Assembly: GCF_947497275.1 (NCBI RefSeq)
Contig: NZ_CANMFS010000003.1
Location: 62,001-126,000 of the forward strand
DNA length: 64,000 bases
From: an uncultured Sulfitobacter sp.
Lineage (GTDB): Bacteria > Pseudomonadota > Alphaproteobacteria > Rhodobacterales > Rhodobacteraceae
Reading direction: 5' to 3'
Shown here: positions 18,960 through 27,552 of the stretch, piece after piece
Position numbering within the stretch: the first letter of the stretch is position 1
Layout of the letters: every line of letters starts with the position of its first letter
Program-made: the position numbers and the translations under genes
The notes under the pieces: model-generated
Told to the model about the DNA's origin: nothing
Seen by the model: the letters and a program-made list of their open reading frames with translations, nothing else
Databases searched by the model: none

Positions 18960-19784
18960 ATGGCTGATAACGAAAAAATCACTCCGGCCGAGCAGGATCC
19001 AAAGGTTTCGACCCTGTCCGATTTTCCGGAGGAAATCCCCAACGAGCTGCCGCATCAGACCGGATTCCTGAACCGCCACGCGGTTCTGGAGAAAAGCCCG
19101 ATGCTGTTGCTCACCGTCTCGCTGGTGGTGGTTGCCGTCGGCGGGATCGTAGAAATCGCGCCGCTGTTCTGGCTGGAAAACACCATCGAGAAAGTGGAGG
19201 GCGTGCGCCCCTACTCCCCACTGGAGCTGACTGGGCGCGATATCTATGTGCGCGAGGGCTGCTATGTCTGTCACAGCCAGATGATCCGACCCATGCGCGA
19301 CGAAGTCGAGCGATACGGCCACTACTCGCTCGCGGCGGAATCGATGTACGATCACCCGTTCCAATGGGGATCGAAACGGACCGGCCCCGATCTGGCGCGT
19401 GTCGGCGGGCGGTATTCCGACGCGTGGCACGTCGATCACCTGCGCGATCCGCAATCGGTGGTGCCCGAAAGCATCATGCCGAAATACGCCTTCCTGTCTG
19501 ACACCCGCATCGACGGCGAACATGTCGAGGACCTGTTGTCGACGCACCGTTTCGTCGGCGTGCCCTATTCCGACGCGCAGATCGAGGCGGCCTATGCCGA
19601 CTTCAACGTGCAGGCCGACCCCGATGGCGACTACGATGGCCTGCTCGAACGCTATCCCGGCGCGGTCGTGTCGAATTTCGACAGCCGGCCGGAACTGACC
19701 GAGATGGACGCGCTGATCGCCTATCTTCAGGTTATGGGCACAATGGTCGACTTTTCGACCTTCACCCCCGATGCCAGCCGATAG
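18960..19784 (+). CDS. ccoO: Cytochrome c oxidase cbb3-type subunit II (mono-haem cytochrome c)
   Basis: 274 residues with one N-terminal membrane anchor ([19 protein letters not shown]) followed by a periplasmic cytochrome c domain. The haem-binding site is CYVCHSQ, and the distal methionine probably lies in SIMPKYAFL. It passes electrons from CcoP to the CcoN active site. The start at 18960 is ten bases after the ccoN stop with an AAAGAG sequence between. Its length matches the family. An acidic N-terminal extension of about 35 residues precedes the anchor. Confidence 0.96.
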   Translation: MADNEKITPAEQDPKVSTLSDFPEEIPNELPHQTGFLNRHAVLEKSPMLLLTVSLVVVAVGGIVEIAPLFWLENTIEKVEGVRPYSPLELTGRDIYVREGCYVCHSQMIRPMRDEVERYGHYSLAAESMYDHPFQWGSKRTGPDLARVGGRYSDAWHVDHLRDPQSVVPESIMPKYAFLSDTRIDGEHVEDLLSTHRFVGVPYSDAQIEAAYADFNVQADPDGDYDGLLERYPGAVVSNFDSRPELTEMDALIAYLQVMGTMVDFSTFTPDASR

Positions 19785-19793
19785 GAGCGCGTG

Positions 19794-20039
19794 ATGGACA
19801 CCTATTCACTCCTGCGCGAGATCGCCGACAGCTGGGGCCTGCTCGCCATGTTCCTATTCTTTCTGGCCGTCGCCTTCTGGGCCTTTATGCCCAGCCAGAG
19901 CAACGCCCGCAAAGAAGCCAGCATGATCCCGTTCAAAGACTACGAAACCGACGCCAAGAAAAGCAGTTGCGCGGGGACCTGCGACGCTTGCAAAGGCAAG
20001 AACGCCGCACAGAAAAAGGAAGGGTTGAGCGATGAATAA
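19794..20039 (+). CDS. ccoQ: Cbb3-type oxidase small subunit CcoQ with a cysteine-rich tail
   Basis: 81 residues: one membrane helix (WGLLAMFLFFLAVAFWAFMP) followed by a short cytoplasmic part. CcoQ stabilises the assembled cbb3 complex. AGGAG lies just before the GTGATG. The ATG at 19794 is taken as the start. The gene overlaps ccoP by eight bases. The C-terminal tail carries a CX3CX2C motif (SSCAGTCDACKGK), which I do not associate with ordinary CcoQ of 50-60 residues. It could bind metal or a cluster or form disulfides; this is unproven. Confidence 0.88.
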   Translation: MDTYSLLREIADSWGLLAMFLFFLAVAFWAFMPSQSNARKEASMIPFKDYETDAKKSSCAGTCDACKGKNAAQKKEGLSDE

Positions 20040-20895
20040 GGGCCGCATCGACGAGGAAACCGGGGTCGAGACGACCGGCCACAGCTGGGACGGCATCGAA
20101 GAGCTGAACAACCCGCTGCCGCGCTGGTGGCTCTGGACGCTCTACGCCACAATCGTCTGGGCCATCGGTTATACGATCGCCTATCCCGCCTGGCCGATGA
20201 TTTCGGGCGCCACAACCGGGCTTCTGGGCTTTTCCACCCGTGCTCAGGTGGCCGAACAGATCACCGAACACGAGGCGAAGAACGCACAACTTGTCACCGA
20301 TCTGCTCAATGCCGATCTGGCCGCAATCTCGCCCACGGATGATCTGCACCGCTATGCGGTGGCACGCGGTGGTTCGGTTTTCGCCGCCCAGTGCAGCCAA
20401 TGCCACGGCTCGGGCGCGGCGGGTGCCACGGGCTATCCGAACCTGCTCGATGACGACTGGCTTTGGGGCGGCGACGTGGAAAGCATCTCCTACACCGTCA
20501 ACCACGGTATCCGGAACGAGACCGACGGCGACACGCGGTGGTCCGAAATGCCCGCCTACGGCGAGATCTTCACCAGTGCGGAAATCGATGCAGTGGTCGA
20601 GCATGTCGTCAGCCTGTCGTCCGACGACTACGACAGCGCGCTGGCAGAGGAAGGAAGCGTCCTGTTTGCGGACAACTGTGCCGCGTGCCACGGGGATGAG
20701 GGCCTCGGCGACCGCGACGTGGGCGCACCTAACATCGCCGATGCCGTCTGGCTATACGGAGGCGACCGCGACGCGCTGCATGAGACGGTCCATAACGCAC
20801 GGTTCGGCGTGATGCCGGCGATGGGCCAGCGTCTTGCAGATGAAGACGTCCGGGCCGTGGCGCTCTACGTGCACGGACTGGGCGGCGGCGAATAG
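20032..20895 (+). CDS. ccoP: Cytochrome c oxidase cbb3-type subunit III (di-haem)
   Basis: 287 residues. An N-terminal cytoplasmic segment (SWDGIEELNNPLPRWWLWT, the classic CcoP opening) leads into a membrane helix and then two cytochrome c domains with haem sites CSQCH and CAACH. Probable axial methionines are in EMPAYG and VMPAMGQ. CcoP accepts electrons from soluble cytochrome c and passes them to CcoO. It is last in the ccoNOQP transcript and is followed by a UUCG-capped hairpin. Confidence 0.96.
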   Translation: MNKGRIDEETGVETTGHSWDGIEELNNPLPRWWLWTLYATIVWAIGYTIAYPAWPMISGATTGLLGFSTRAQVAEQITEHEAKNAQLVTDLLNADLAAISPTDDLHRYAVARGGSVFAAQCSQCHGSGAAGATGYPNLLDDDWLWGGDVESISYTVNHGIRNETDGDTRWSEMPAYGEIFTSAEIDAVVEHVVSLSSDDYDSALAEEGSVLFADNCAACHGDEGLGDRDVGAPNIADAVWLYGGDRDALHETVHNARFGVMPAMGQRLADEDVRAVALYVHGLGGGE

Positions 20896-20925
20896 CCGCG
20901 GGCGGTGGCCTTGGCCATGGATACA

Positions 20926-20957
20926 GGCGGCGGCGTGCCTTCGGGCAGGCCGCCGCC
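20926..20957 (+). terminator. UUCG-capped hairpin after ccoP
   Basis: GGCGGCGGCGTGCC-TTCG-GGCAGGCCGCCGCC forms a 14-bp stem with one mismatch and a stabilising UUCG tetraloop, 30 bases after the ccoP stop. There is no clear T-run. It separates ccoNOQP from the FNR-box promoter of ccoG and may terminate or stabilise the transcript. Confidence 0.65.
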
Positions 20958-20965
20958 ACGCGTTC

Positions 20966-20979
20966 TTGACCCAGATCAA
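20966..20979 (+). promoter_or_regulatory. FNR/FnrL box upstream of ccoG
   Basis: TTGACCCAGATCAA, a perfect dyad identical to the hemN/fnrL box, lies 72 bases before the ccoG ATG and just after the ccoP hairpin. It indicates that the assembly genes ccoGHIS have their own oxygen-responsive promoter. Confidence 0.9.
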
Positions 20980-21051
20980 AGTACCGGCAGCCCCGACCAA
21001 CTAGCCAGTGTGCAACTGAAAACCGACGACAGCGCTTAGGAATTTCTCCAC

Positions 21052-22596
21052 ATGTCAGAACCCGCTCTTTACGCTGCCCGCGAGCCGATCTTTCCACGCC
21101 GTGTAACCGGCGTGTTCCGGCGGCTCAAATGGTGGATACTCGGCGTCACGCTTACCATCTATTATCTGACGCCCTGGTTGCGCTGGGACCGTGGTCCTAA
21201 CCTGCCCGATCAGGCCGTATTGGTGGACATGGCGAACCGGCGTTTCTACTTCTTCTGGATCGAGATTTGGCCACATGAATTCTATTTCGTCGCGGGTCTG
21301 CTGATCATGGCAGGGCTGGGCCTGTTCCTTTTTACCTCTGCGCTGGGGCGGGTCTGGTGCGGCTATACCTGTCCGCAAACGGTGTGGACCGATCTGTTCA
21401 TCCTCGTCGAACGCTGGATCGAGGGGGACCGCAACGCGCGGGTGCGCCTGCACCGCGCGAAATGGGATTTCAAGAAATGGCGGCTGCGGATCACCAAATG
21501 GGTGGTCTGGCTTTTGATCGCGGTGGCAACGGGCGGTGCATGGGTGTTCTACTTCACCGACGCGCCAACGCTGCTCGTCGATCTGTTCCTGTTCCAGGCA
21601 CATCCGGCGGCCTATATCACCATCGCCATTCTCACCGCGACCACCTTTGTTTTCGGCGGCTTCATGCGCGAACAGATCTGTATCTACATGTGTCCCTGGC
21701 CCCGAATCCAGGCCGCGATGATGGACCCCGATACGATCACCGTCGCCTACCGCGAATGGCGTGGAGAACCGCGCGGCAAGGGAAACGTCCGCAAACGTGA
21801 CCGCGCCGCCGCCGAAAAGGCCGCCGCTCAGGCGCAGGCCGCGGGACCGGGTCAAGCGCGCTATGCCGCGACCCCCTACCCCAACAAAGCGCTACAGGTG
21901 GGCGGTGCGCCCAAACTGGCCGCAGCGGAACACGAACACGGCGACTGCATCGACTGCATGGCCTGCGTCAACGTCTGTCCGATGGGCATCGACATTCGCG
22001 ACGGCCAGCAGATGGAGTGCATCACCTGCGCGCTGTGCATCGACGCCTGCGACGACGTGATGGCCAAGATCGGCAAGCCGCGCGGTCTGATTGATTATAT
22101 GGCGCTGTCTGACGAAGCGGCGGAGCGCGCCGGCGGGGCGCCGAAATCGATCTGGCGACACATCCTGCGTCCGCGCACGATCCTTTATACCGCAATGTGG
22201 GGGCTGCTGGGGCTTGGTCTTGTCTATGCCCTGTTCATCCGCAGCGATATCGAGCTGACCGTGAGCCCCGAACGCAACCCGACATATGTCGTGCAATCGG
22301 ATGGTGCCGTGCGCAATATCTACGACGTGCGCCTGCGCAACAAGTCCGGCGACGATCGCCTGTTCCACATCAGCCTGACAAGCGACGCGACCCTGCGCAT
22401 CGACCTTGAGGGCAACGATGACGATCTGGCTGTGACGGTGCCTGCCGACACCACCATCCTGCAACGGGTCTATGTTACCGCCCGCCCGCAGGATCCTGCG
22501 GCAACCGAGCGCGAGACGCCTCTGCGGATCTGGGTCGAAGATCTGGAAACCGGTGCGCGCGCCAGCCGTGACACCACATTCAACGGGAGAAGATGA
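21052..22596 (+). CDS. ccoG: Cbb3-type oxidase assembly protein CcoG (FixG), polyferredoxin
   Basis: 514 residues. A membrane protein with about five helices, CGYTCPQTVW and CIYMCPWPRIQ motifs in the NapH-like part, then two [4Fe-4S] motifs (CIDCMACVNVC and CITCALCIDAC), and a C-terminal periplasmic Ig-like FixG domain. In related bacteria CcoG reduces Cu(II) to Cu(I) for delivery to the CuB site. An Ala/Arg-rich loop around residues 240-275 precedes the clusters. First gene of ccoGHIS, driven from an FNR box. Confidence 0.95.
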   Translation: MSEPALYAAREPIFPRRVTGVFRRLKWWILGVTLTIYYLTPWLRWDRGPNLPDQAVLVDMANRRFYFFWIEIWPHEFYFVAGLLIMAGLGLFLFTSALGRVWCGYTCPQTVWTDLFILVERWIEGDRNARVRLHRAKWDFKKWRLRITKWVVWLLIAVATGGAWVFYFTDAPTLLVDLFLFQAHPAAYITIAILTATTFVFGGFMREQICIYMCPWPRIQAAMMDPDTITVAYREWRGEPRGKGNVRKRDRAAAEKAAAQAQAAGPGQARYAATPYPNKALQVGGAPKLAAAEHEHGDCIDCMACVNVCPMGIDIRDGQQMECITCALCIDACDDVMAKIGKPRGLIDYMALSDEAAERAGGAPKSIWRHILRPRTILYTAMWGLLGLGLVYALFIRSDIELTVSPERNPTYVVQSDGAVRNIYDVRLRNKSGDDRLFHISLTSDATLRIDLEGNDDDLAVTVPADTTILQRVYVTARPQDPAATERETPLRIWVEDLETGARASRDTTFNGRR

Positions 22597-23048
22597 TGAA
22601 AACCGAAATCACAGGATGGCATGTGCTTGCCGTGTTCGGACTGGCATTTGGCGTGATCATATCCGTAAACGTGATTCTCGCGGTCAACGCCGTGAAGACG
22701 TTTCCCGGCCTGGAGGTGAAGAACTCCTACGTCGCAAGCCAGACTTTCGACGACGAACGCGACGCGCAGGTCGCGCTGGGGTGGGATGTGTCCGCCTCGC
22801 TGGAGGGAAATGATCTGGCTCTGCGGATCGTTCAGGATGGTGCCCCCATCGCACCGATCATCGAAGAGGCCACGTTTGGCCGCGCCACCAATGTCCAGCA
22901 GGACCAGACGCCCGAGTTTCGGTTCGTCGACGGTGCATTGCGTGCCGAAGTCGAAGGCGGTTCGGGCAACTGGAACCTGCGCTTGCGCGCGCGCGCGCCC
23001 GATGGCACCCTGTTCCAGCAGCGCGTGATCGTGAGTACGCGGCCATGA
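22593..23048 (+). CDS. ccoH: FixH-family protein CcoH
   Basis: 150 or 151 residues, depending on which of two adjacent ATG codons is used; both overlap the ccoG stop (ATGATGA). One N-terminal membrane helix (HVLAVFGLAFGVIISVNVIL), the family pattern KTFPGLEVKNSYVASQ, and a periplasmic beta domain. CcoH is needed for stable assembly of cbb3 oxidase, probably with CcoI-delivered copper. The stop overlaps the start of ccoI by four bases. Confidence 0.93.
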   Translation: MMKTEITGWHVLAVFGLAFGVIISVNVILAVNAVKTFPGLEVKNSYVASQTFDDERDAQVALGWDVSASLEGNDLALRIVQDGAPIAPIIEEATFGRATNVQQDQTPEFRFVDGALRAEVEGGSGNWNLRLRARAPDGTLFQQRVIVSTRP

Positions 23049-25162
23049 CAGCCGCCTGCCCCGCCTGCGTCGCCGTTGCCCCTTCGTCCGAACCTTCGGG
23101 CGCGGATGCCGCACAGTTTTCGCTTCCGACGATTCACTGCGCGGCCTGCATCGGAAAGATCGAACGGGAACTCGCCGGCGTGATCGGCGTACAGTCGGTG
23201 CGGGTCAATCTATCGCTCAAGAGGTTGGCGGTCACGGGCACAGTTGCGCCCGAGCGGGTCCTTTCCGCGCTCGAAAACCTCGGCTTCGAGGCCTATCCAC
23301 TGGACGCCGCCGCATTGAGCCGGACGCGCGACGATCAGGGCCGCGCCCTTCTGACACGATTGGCCGTGGCGGGTTTCGCCATGATGAACGTGATGCTCCT
23401 GTCTGTCGCGGTCTGGTCGGGGGCGACGGATGCGACCCGCGACATGTTTCATCTGATCTCGGCACTCATCGCCCTTCCCGTGGTCGCCTATTCGGCGCAG
23501 CCCTTCTTTACCAACGCGTGGTCGGCGCTTCGGGTAAACCGGTTGAACATGGATGTTCCAATCTCCCTGGCGATCATTCTGGCGGCGGGCATGTCGCTTT
23601 ACGAGACATTGCAAAGCGGCGCGCACGCCTATTTCGACGCCGCATTGTCATTGACGTTCTTCCTGCTGATTGGTCGGTACATGGATCACCGCACCCGCAG
23701 CGCCGCACGTTCCGCCGCCCGTGAACTTACCGCGCTCGAGGTGCACACGGCCGAGCGTTTGGTGGGCACGCGGACGCAGACTGTCGCCGTTTCCGATCTG
23801 GCGGTAGGCGATACAGTCGTCGTGCCCACAGGTGCCCGTGTTCCCGCGGACGGCACGCTTTTGTCGAGCGAAGCGTTGATGGACCGATCGTTGCTGACCG
23901 GTGAAAGTGCTGCCGTGCACCTCAAGGCCGGTGACAGCGTACAGGCCGGAGAGATCAACATCGCGGCGCCGATGCATCTGCGCGCCAGCGCCGTGGGGCA
24001 GGATACTTCGCTGCGGCGCATGACCGCCTTGGTGGAAACGGCGGAGAACGCCCGCAACAGCTATACCGCTTTGGCCGACAGGGCGGCGCGAATCTACGCG
24101 CCTGCGGTACACCTTCTTGCGCTCGTCGCCTTTGCGGGTTGGGCGGTCGCCACCGGCGACATACGGCACGCCCTCAATATTGCGATCGCGGTTCTGATCA
24201 TCACCTGCCCCTGTGCCTTGGGGCTTGCGGTGCCTGCTGTATCTACGGCGGCCATCAGTCGCCTCTTCTCGGAAGGCTTCTTGGTGAAACACGGCACCGC
24301 ACTGGAACGGTTGGCCGAAGTCACCCATATTGTCTTTGACAAGACCGGGACCCTGACCCGGCCCGCCATTCGAGTGCCCGACACGATGACGGACGCCGAA
24401 AAAGCGGTTGCGAAATCGCTTGCGCAGGTATCACATCACCCCCTTTCACGCGCTCTGACGGCCGCGCTGAGCTCCACCACGCCCGCGCAGGTGACGCAGA
24501 TCCGCGAAGTTGCGGGACAGGGGATCGAAGGCACATGGCATGACCAGACCGCACGCCTTGGCCGCGGCCCCTGGCTTGACGCTGATTTCACCGGACTCGG
24601 TGTGCGGATCGGCAGCAACGCTCCGATACAGATCGAAACGCCCGAAACACTGCGCGAGGGCGCACGGGAGGCGATTGATGCGCTGGACCTGCCTTGCGAA
24701 GTGCTGACAGGAGATGCCCCTGCCCCCGCCGCGCGGCTGGCGGATCAACTGGGTATTCCCGTCACGGCAGAGGCGCGACCCGAAGACAAACTGCACCGCC
24801 TGGAAACACTGGCCGCGTCCGGCGAACGCGTGCTGATGATCGGTGATGGACTTAACGATACCGCCGCACTCGCCGCGGCACACGCCGCACTCGCGCCCGC
24901 GACCGCGCTGGAGGCATCCAGAAGCGCGGCGGATGTCGTCGTGCTTAAGGAAAGCTTTGCCGACTTGCCGCTGGTTCTGCGCGTGGCACGCGCCACCCGC
25001 ACCCTGTCCCAGCAGAATTTCACAATCGCGGCAGTGTATAACCTGATCGCGGTGCCGATTGCTTTGGCCGGATACGCGACGCCGCTTGCCGCCGCGCTGG
25101 CCATGTCGGTATCATCGCTTACCGTCCTGGTGAACTCGCAACGAATGAGGCTGATAAAATGA
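23045..25162 (+). CDS. ccoI: Copper-translocating P-type ATPase CcoI (FixI)
   Basis: 705 residues. An N-terminal heavy-metal domain with CAAC (residues ~33-36) and an additional N-terminal CPAC. Eight membrane helices including the CPC metal site (ITCPCALGLAVP). Phosphorylation motif DKTGTLT, actuator TGES, and GDGLNDTAAL hinge. CcoI-type pumps export Cu(I) for insertion into the oxidase rather than for resistance. The context between ccoH and ccoS assigns it to that class. Its stop overlaps the ccoS ATG (ATGA). Confidence 0.96.
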   Translation: MTAACPACVAVAPSSEPSGADAAQFSLPTIHCAACIGKIERELAGVIGVQSVRVNLSLKRLAVTGTVAPERVLSALENLGFEAYPLDAAALSRTRDDQGRALLTRLAVAGFAMMNVMLLSVAVWSGATDATRDMFHLISALIALPVVAYSAQPFFTNAWSALRVNRLNMDVPISLAIILAAGMSLYETLQSGAHAYFDAALSLTFFLLIGRYMDHRTRSAARSAARELTALEVHTAERLVGTRTQTVAVSDLAVGDTVVVPTGARVPADGTLLSSEALMDRSLLTGESAAVHLKAGDSVQAGEINIAAPMHLRASAVGQDTSLRRMTALVETAENARNSYTALADRAARIYAPAVHLLALVAFAGWAVATGDIRHALNIAIAVLIITCPCALGLAVPAVSTAAISRLFSEGFLVKHGTALERLAEVTHIVFDKTGTLTRPAIRVPDTMTDAEKAVAKSLAQVSHHPLSRALTAALSSTTPAQVTQIREVAGQGIEGTWHDQTARLGRGPWLDADFTGLGVRIGSNAPIQIETPETLREGAREAIDALDLPCEVLTGDAPAPAARLADQLGIPVTAEARPEDKLHRLETLAASGERVLMIGDGLNDTAALAAAHAALAPATALEASRSAADVVVLKESFADLPLVLRVARATRTLSQQNFTIAAVYNLIAVPIALAGYATPLAAALAMSVSSLTVLVNSQRMRLIK

Positions 25163-25308
25163 ATGTCCTTGTGATCCTTATTCCCGTATCGCTGATTTTG
25201 GGGGCTATCGGTCTGGTCGCGTTCCTGTGGACCGTGCGGTCGGATCAATACGACGATGATCAGGGAAACGCTGCACGCATCCTGTTGGACGACGATCAAC
25301 AGGATTGA
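25159..25308 (+). CDS. ccoS: Cbb3-type oxidase assembly protein CcoS
   Basis: 49 residues (starts MNVLVILIPVSLILGAIG, ends DDDQQD). A single membrane helix followed by FLWTVRSDQYDD, the conserved CcoS signature. It overlaps the end of ccoI by four bases and completes ccoGHIS. CcoS is required for haem and copper incorporation into CcoN in related bacteria. It is easily missed because of its size. Confidence 0.93.
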   Translation: MNVLVILIPVSLILGAIGLVAFLWTVRSDQYDDDQGNAARILLDDDQQD

Positions 25309-25573
25309 TGAACCCAAAGCGCACGCAACGTCCCTAACGACCAGCCGCCCCCTGCTTTTGCCGGTCCCGATCAAATATCCGCATCACCCTGCATCAGGCA
25401 GGCAACCGCGCTATATTTGTTGTCTGGCGGTCAAACCCGATCGCGCCTTCGGCTATGTTCGCTTGCCATCTGTACGGGCGACCGATCAGATCTAGTGATA
25501 GAAGCAATGGTACGATCGGCGGGACGAACCAGTCATCGATCCCGCCAAGGACAGATAGGAGACGTGGCCGGAT

Positions 25574-25804
25574 TTGCGGGAAGATGATGAATGGCATTGG
25601 ATGTTTCTTATGCGCATGTATCACGATGCGGCGTATGGCGATTACCTCGCGCAGTCCTATTTGCTCTACGCCGCATATCATCTTGTCGAAGAACTCGGCG
25701 GGGACGGCCGGGCCTTTCGACGCCGCGTGCGCGAGGCACACGAAGCTGGATGGCCAAAGCCCCGTCACGGATGGCCTTTCCCGTTCGAGATCGAGATGCG
25801 TTAG
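25574..25804 (+). CDS. Hypothetical small protein (orphan ORF)
   Basis: A 76-codon frame from a TTG (25574), or 67 codons from an ATG at 25601. The predicted protein is rich in aromatic residues at its start (WHWMFLMRMYHDAAYGDY), has an alanine/tyrosine-rich helix and a basic end. AGGAG lies 12 bases before the TTG, a longer gap than usual. I do not recognise it. It lies in the decayed stretch between ccoS and tRNA-Leu, so it may be a leftover of a mobile element or a real small gene. Confidence 0.35.
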   Translation: MREDDEWHWMFLMRMYHDAAYGDYLAQSYLLYAAYHLVEELGGDGRAFRRRVREAHEAGWPKPRHGWPFPFEIEMR

Positions 25805-25882
25805 ATCATCGTCTTGTTGTGGACCCGGTGCGGTTTGATGTCGCCTCTTTGACAGAATTTACTGCACCAAAGGGTATGAATT

Positions 25883-26020
25883 ATGGGACTGAAGCGGTCG
25901 GACGAATTTTGGCAAAGTGCGGTGCAAATTGCATAGATCACCAGGCTGACCACTGCCCGGCAATCGGTACGCAGTTCCGACGAGAGGCGCGCAAGCAAGT
26001 CGCTGGTGACCCGCGACACT
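25883..26020 (+). pseudogene. Degenerate IS3-family transposase (OrfA) fragment
   Basis: An ATG at 25883 encodes MGLKRSDEFWQSAVQIA and then meets a TAG at 25934. That opening is characteristic of the OrfA of IS3-family elements common in Rhodobacterales. After about 50 bases a second family-like piece, ARKQVAGD, appears in a different frame (25987-26010). Both the stop and the frameshift show inactivation. No terminal inverted repeats or OrfB were found. The assignment rests on recalled family sequence, not a search. Confidence 0.55.
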
Positions 26021-26487
26021 GAACACACCGGTCGCAGAACAGCGAGACACGGGGTGTGGTATCGCAAGTCCATCTGAGCGTCACTTGAGAATGACCCGCC
26101 TCGGCGCGAGAACCGGCTCAGGGAGAAGCGGGAAATCTTGAAATAGAGACGTTTGGCAGATGATCCAGCGATTCATTTGCAGTCGATACTGCCAACGTAA
26201 ACTTCGTCCGCCAAAGCTGTATAGTTCAGGTGTAGCCACTTACCGGTAGTGTGTTGAAAATGCGCGAGAGGGAATGACACTGATCTACGTTTTCAGTCGA
26301 TCGCATGGGCCGGGTCAAGGATGCCAGTGCGCGCGGCTTGCGAGCCCTTCGCAGCCGTCCTGCCAGCCGCCGGCAGCGATCCGATTTGATGATCCGCTGC
26401 CATTCACGCCTCAAGGTATGTATGTAACACCAAGAATCGTCATAAACATCAAGGTGTTAGGCGGGTTATCTGCAAAAGAGTGTGAGA

Positions 26488-26573
26488 TGGTGCGGTCGGA
26501 GAGACTCGAACTCTCACGGGTGTTACCCCACAGCGACCTCAACGCTGCGCGTCTACCATTCCGCCACGACCGC
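26488..26573 (-). tRNA. tRNA-Leu (anticodon GAG)
   Basis: On the minus strand the sequence runs GCGGTCGTGGCGGAATGGTAG... with a seven-base-pair acceptor stem (GCGGTCG/CGACCGC). The anticodon stem is CAGCG/CGCTG around the loop TTGAGGT (anticodon GAG). It has a class II variable arm and the T-loop GTTCGAGTC. CCA is encoded at 26490-26488. It reads CUC (and CUU) leucine codons. Confidence 0.96.
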
Positions 26574-26832
26574 ACGCCATGGATGGTGTTGACGCAATAG
26601 CGCGTGCTTCTTGGGACCTCAAGAGGCAATTTGCAGCAATACCGAATGATCGCAGGTATCGCGGGGCGTTGGATCCTTTGCGTATTTCAGAGATCAAGCT
26701 GTCATGGGCTGAAGCAAATCAGACGCGGCGGTGGTGCCGCGCAACGCCATCAATATTGTTTTTTGCTATCCGCTGTTGAAAAACAATCACCGGGACCTGA
26801 TTCTAACACCATCACATGCGAGAGGAACTACC

Positions 26833-27510
26833 ATGAGCGACAAAGGATCTTCTGCCCCATCGGTGCAAATCGATATTGTTTCCGATATCATGTGCCCATG
26901 GTGCATTATCGGATTCCGGCAACTTGAACAGGCGTTGAAGGCAACCGGCATTGGCGCATTCATCCGGTGGCATCCGTTCGAACTGAACCCCACGATGCCT
27001 TCGGAAGGACAGAACCTGCGCGAGCATATTGTCGAAAAATACGGTGCTACAGCCGAACAAAGCGCAGAAAACCGAGCCCAGTTGCGCAAGATCGGCGAGG
27101 ATCTGGGCATAGACTTCAAGCTTGGCGATGACAGCCGCATCTTCAATACGTTTCAGGCGCACCAGCTTCTGGACTGGGCGCAGAAGTACGACAAGCAGCA
27201 TCCACTGGAGCTCGCGCTTTTCGCAGCCCATTTCAGCGACGGTCGGGATGTTTCGCGCCAGGAGGTGCTTGTGGATGTGGCAGATTCCGTAGGACTGGAT
27301 AGGGATTTGGCACAGGAGGTGCTGGAAAGTCGCAGCCATGCTGCCGATACCCGCGCGCGCCAGGAATACTGGACATCACGAGGTATCTCCGGCGTACCGG
27401 CAATGGTTTTTGACGGGAAATATCTGCTGACCGGCGCACAGGGCGCACAGAATTATGCGCAAATGCTGCAAAAAGTCGTCACAGATCAGCGTGCCGAGCA
27501 AAGCGCATGA
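26833..27510 (+). CDS. DsbA family oxidoreductase (FrnE-like)
   Basis: 225 residues. Thioredoxin-fold protein with the redox site CPWC in DIMCPWCIIGFRQLE, an alpha-helical insert, and the cis-proline loop GISGVPAMVFDGKYLLTGAQ near the C-terminus, typical of the FrnE/2-hydroxychromene-2-carboxylate isomerase-like branch. There is no signal peptide, so it is cytoplasmic. Likely a disulfide isomerase or oxidoreductase in stress responses. The ATG at 26833 is preceded by AGAGGA. The longer upstream frame lacks homology. Confidence 0.88.
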   Translation: MSDKGSSAPSVQIDIVSDIMCPWCIIGFRQLEQALKATGIGAFIRWHPFELNPTMPSEGQNLREHIVEKYGATAEQSAENRAQLRKIGEDLGIDFKLGDDSRIFNTFQAHQLLDWAQKYDKQHPLELALFAAHFSDGRDVSRQEVLVDVADSVGLDRDLAQEVLESRSHAADTRARQEYWTSRGISGVPAMVFDGKYLLTGAQGAQNYAQMLQKVVTDQRAEQSA

Positions 27511-27552
27511 TGTCCGGCTTCACGCAGTGTCTTCGATCTTCGGGTCACTGCA

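Larger units (their letters stand above)
25309..26487. other. Decayed intergenic stretch beside tRNA-Leu
   Basis: About 1.2 kb between ccoS and tRNA-Leu. It has one possible small ORF (25574-25804) and a degenerate transposase fragment (from 25883). Otherwise only short open frames in conflicting directions with no recognisable products. It lies on the 3' side of the tRNA, where tRNA-targeted integrases insert DNA. I could not find a convincing second copy of the tRNA 3' end that would mark an attachment site. Confidence 0.55.

Noticed and set aside
17348-19042. 564-codon frame on the minus strand across ccoN
   Set aside because: It mirrors the conserved ccoN coding strand and is His/Arg/Gln-rich, as expected for an antisense shadow.
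25815-25840. Possible attachment-site copy of the tRNA-Leu 3' end (GGTGCGGT)
   Set aside because: Only eight bases match, which is expected by chance in 1.2 kb of GC-rich DNA.
26274-26600. 108-codon plus-strand frame containing ERLELSRVLPHSDLNAAR
   Set aside because: That peptide is the standard artefact of translating the complement of a tRNA-Leu gene.
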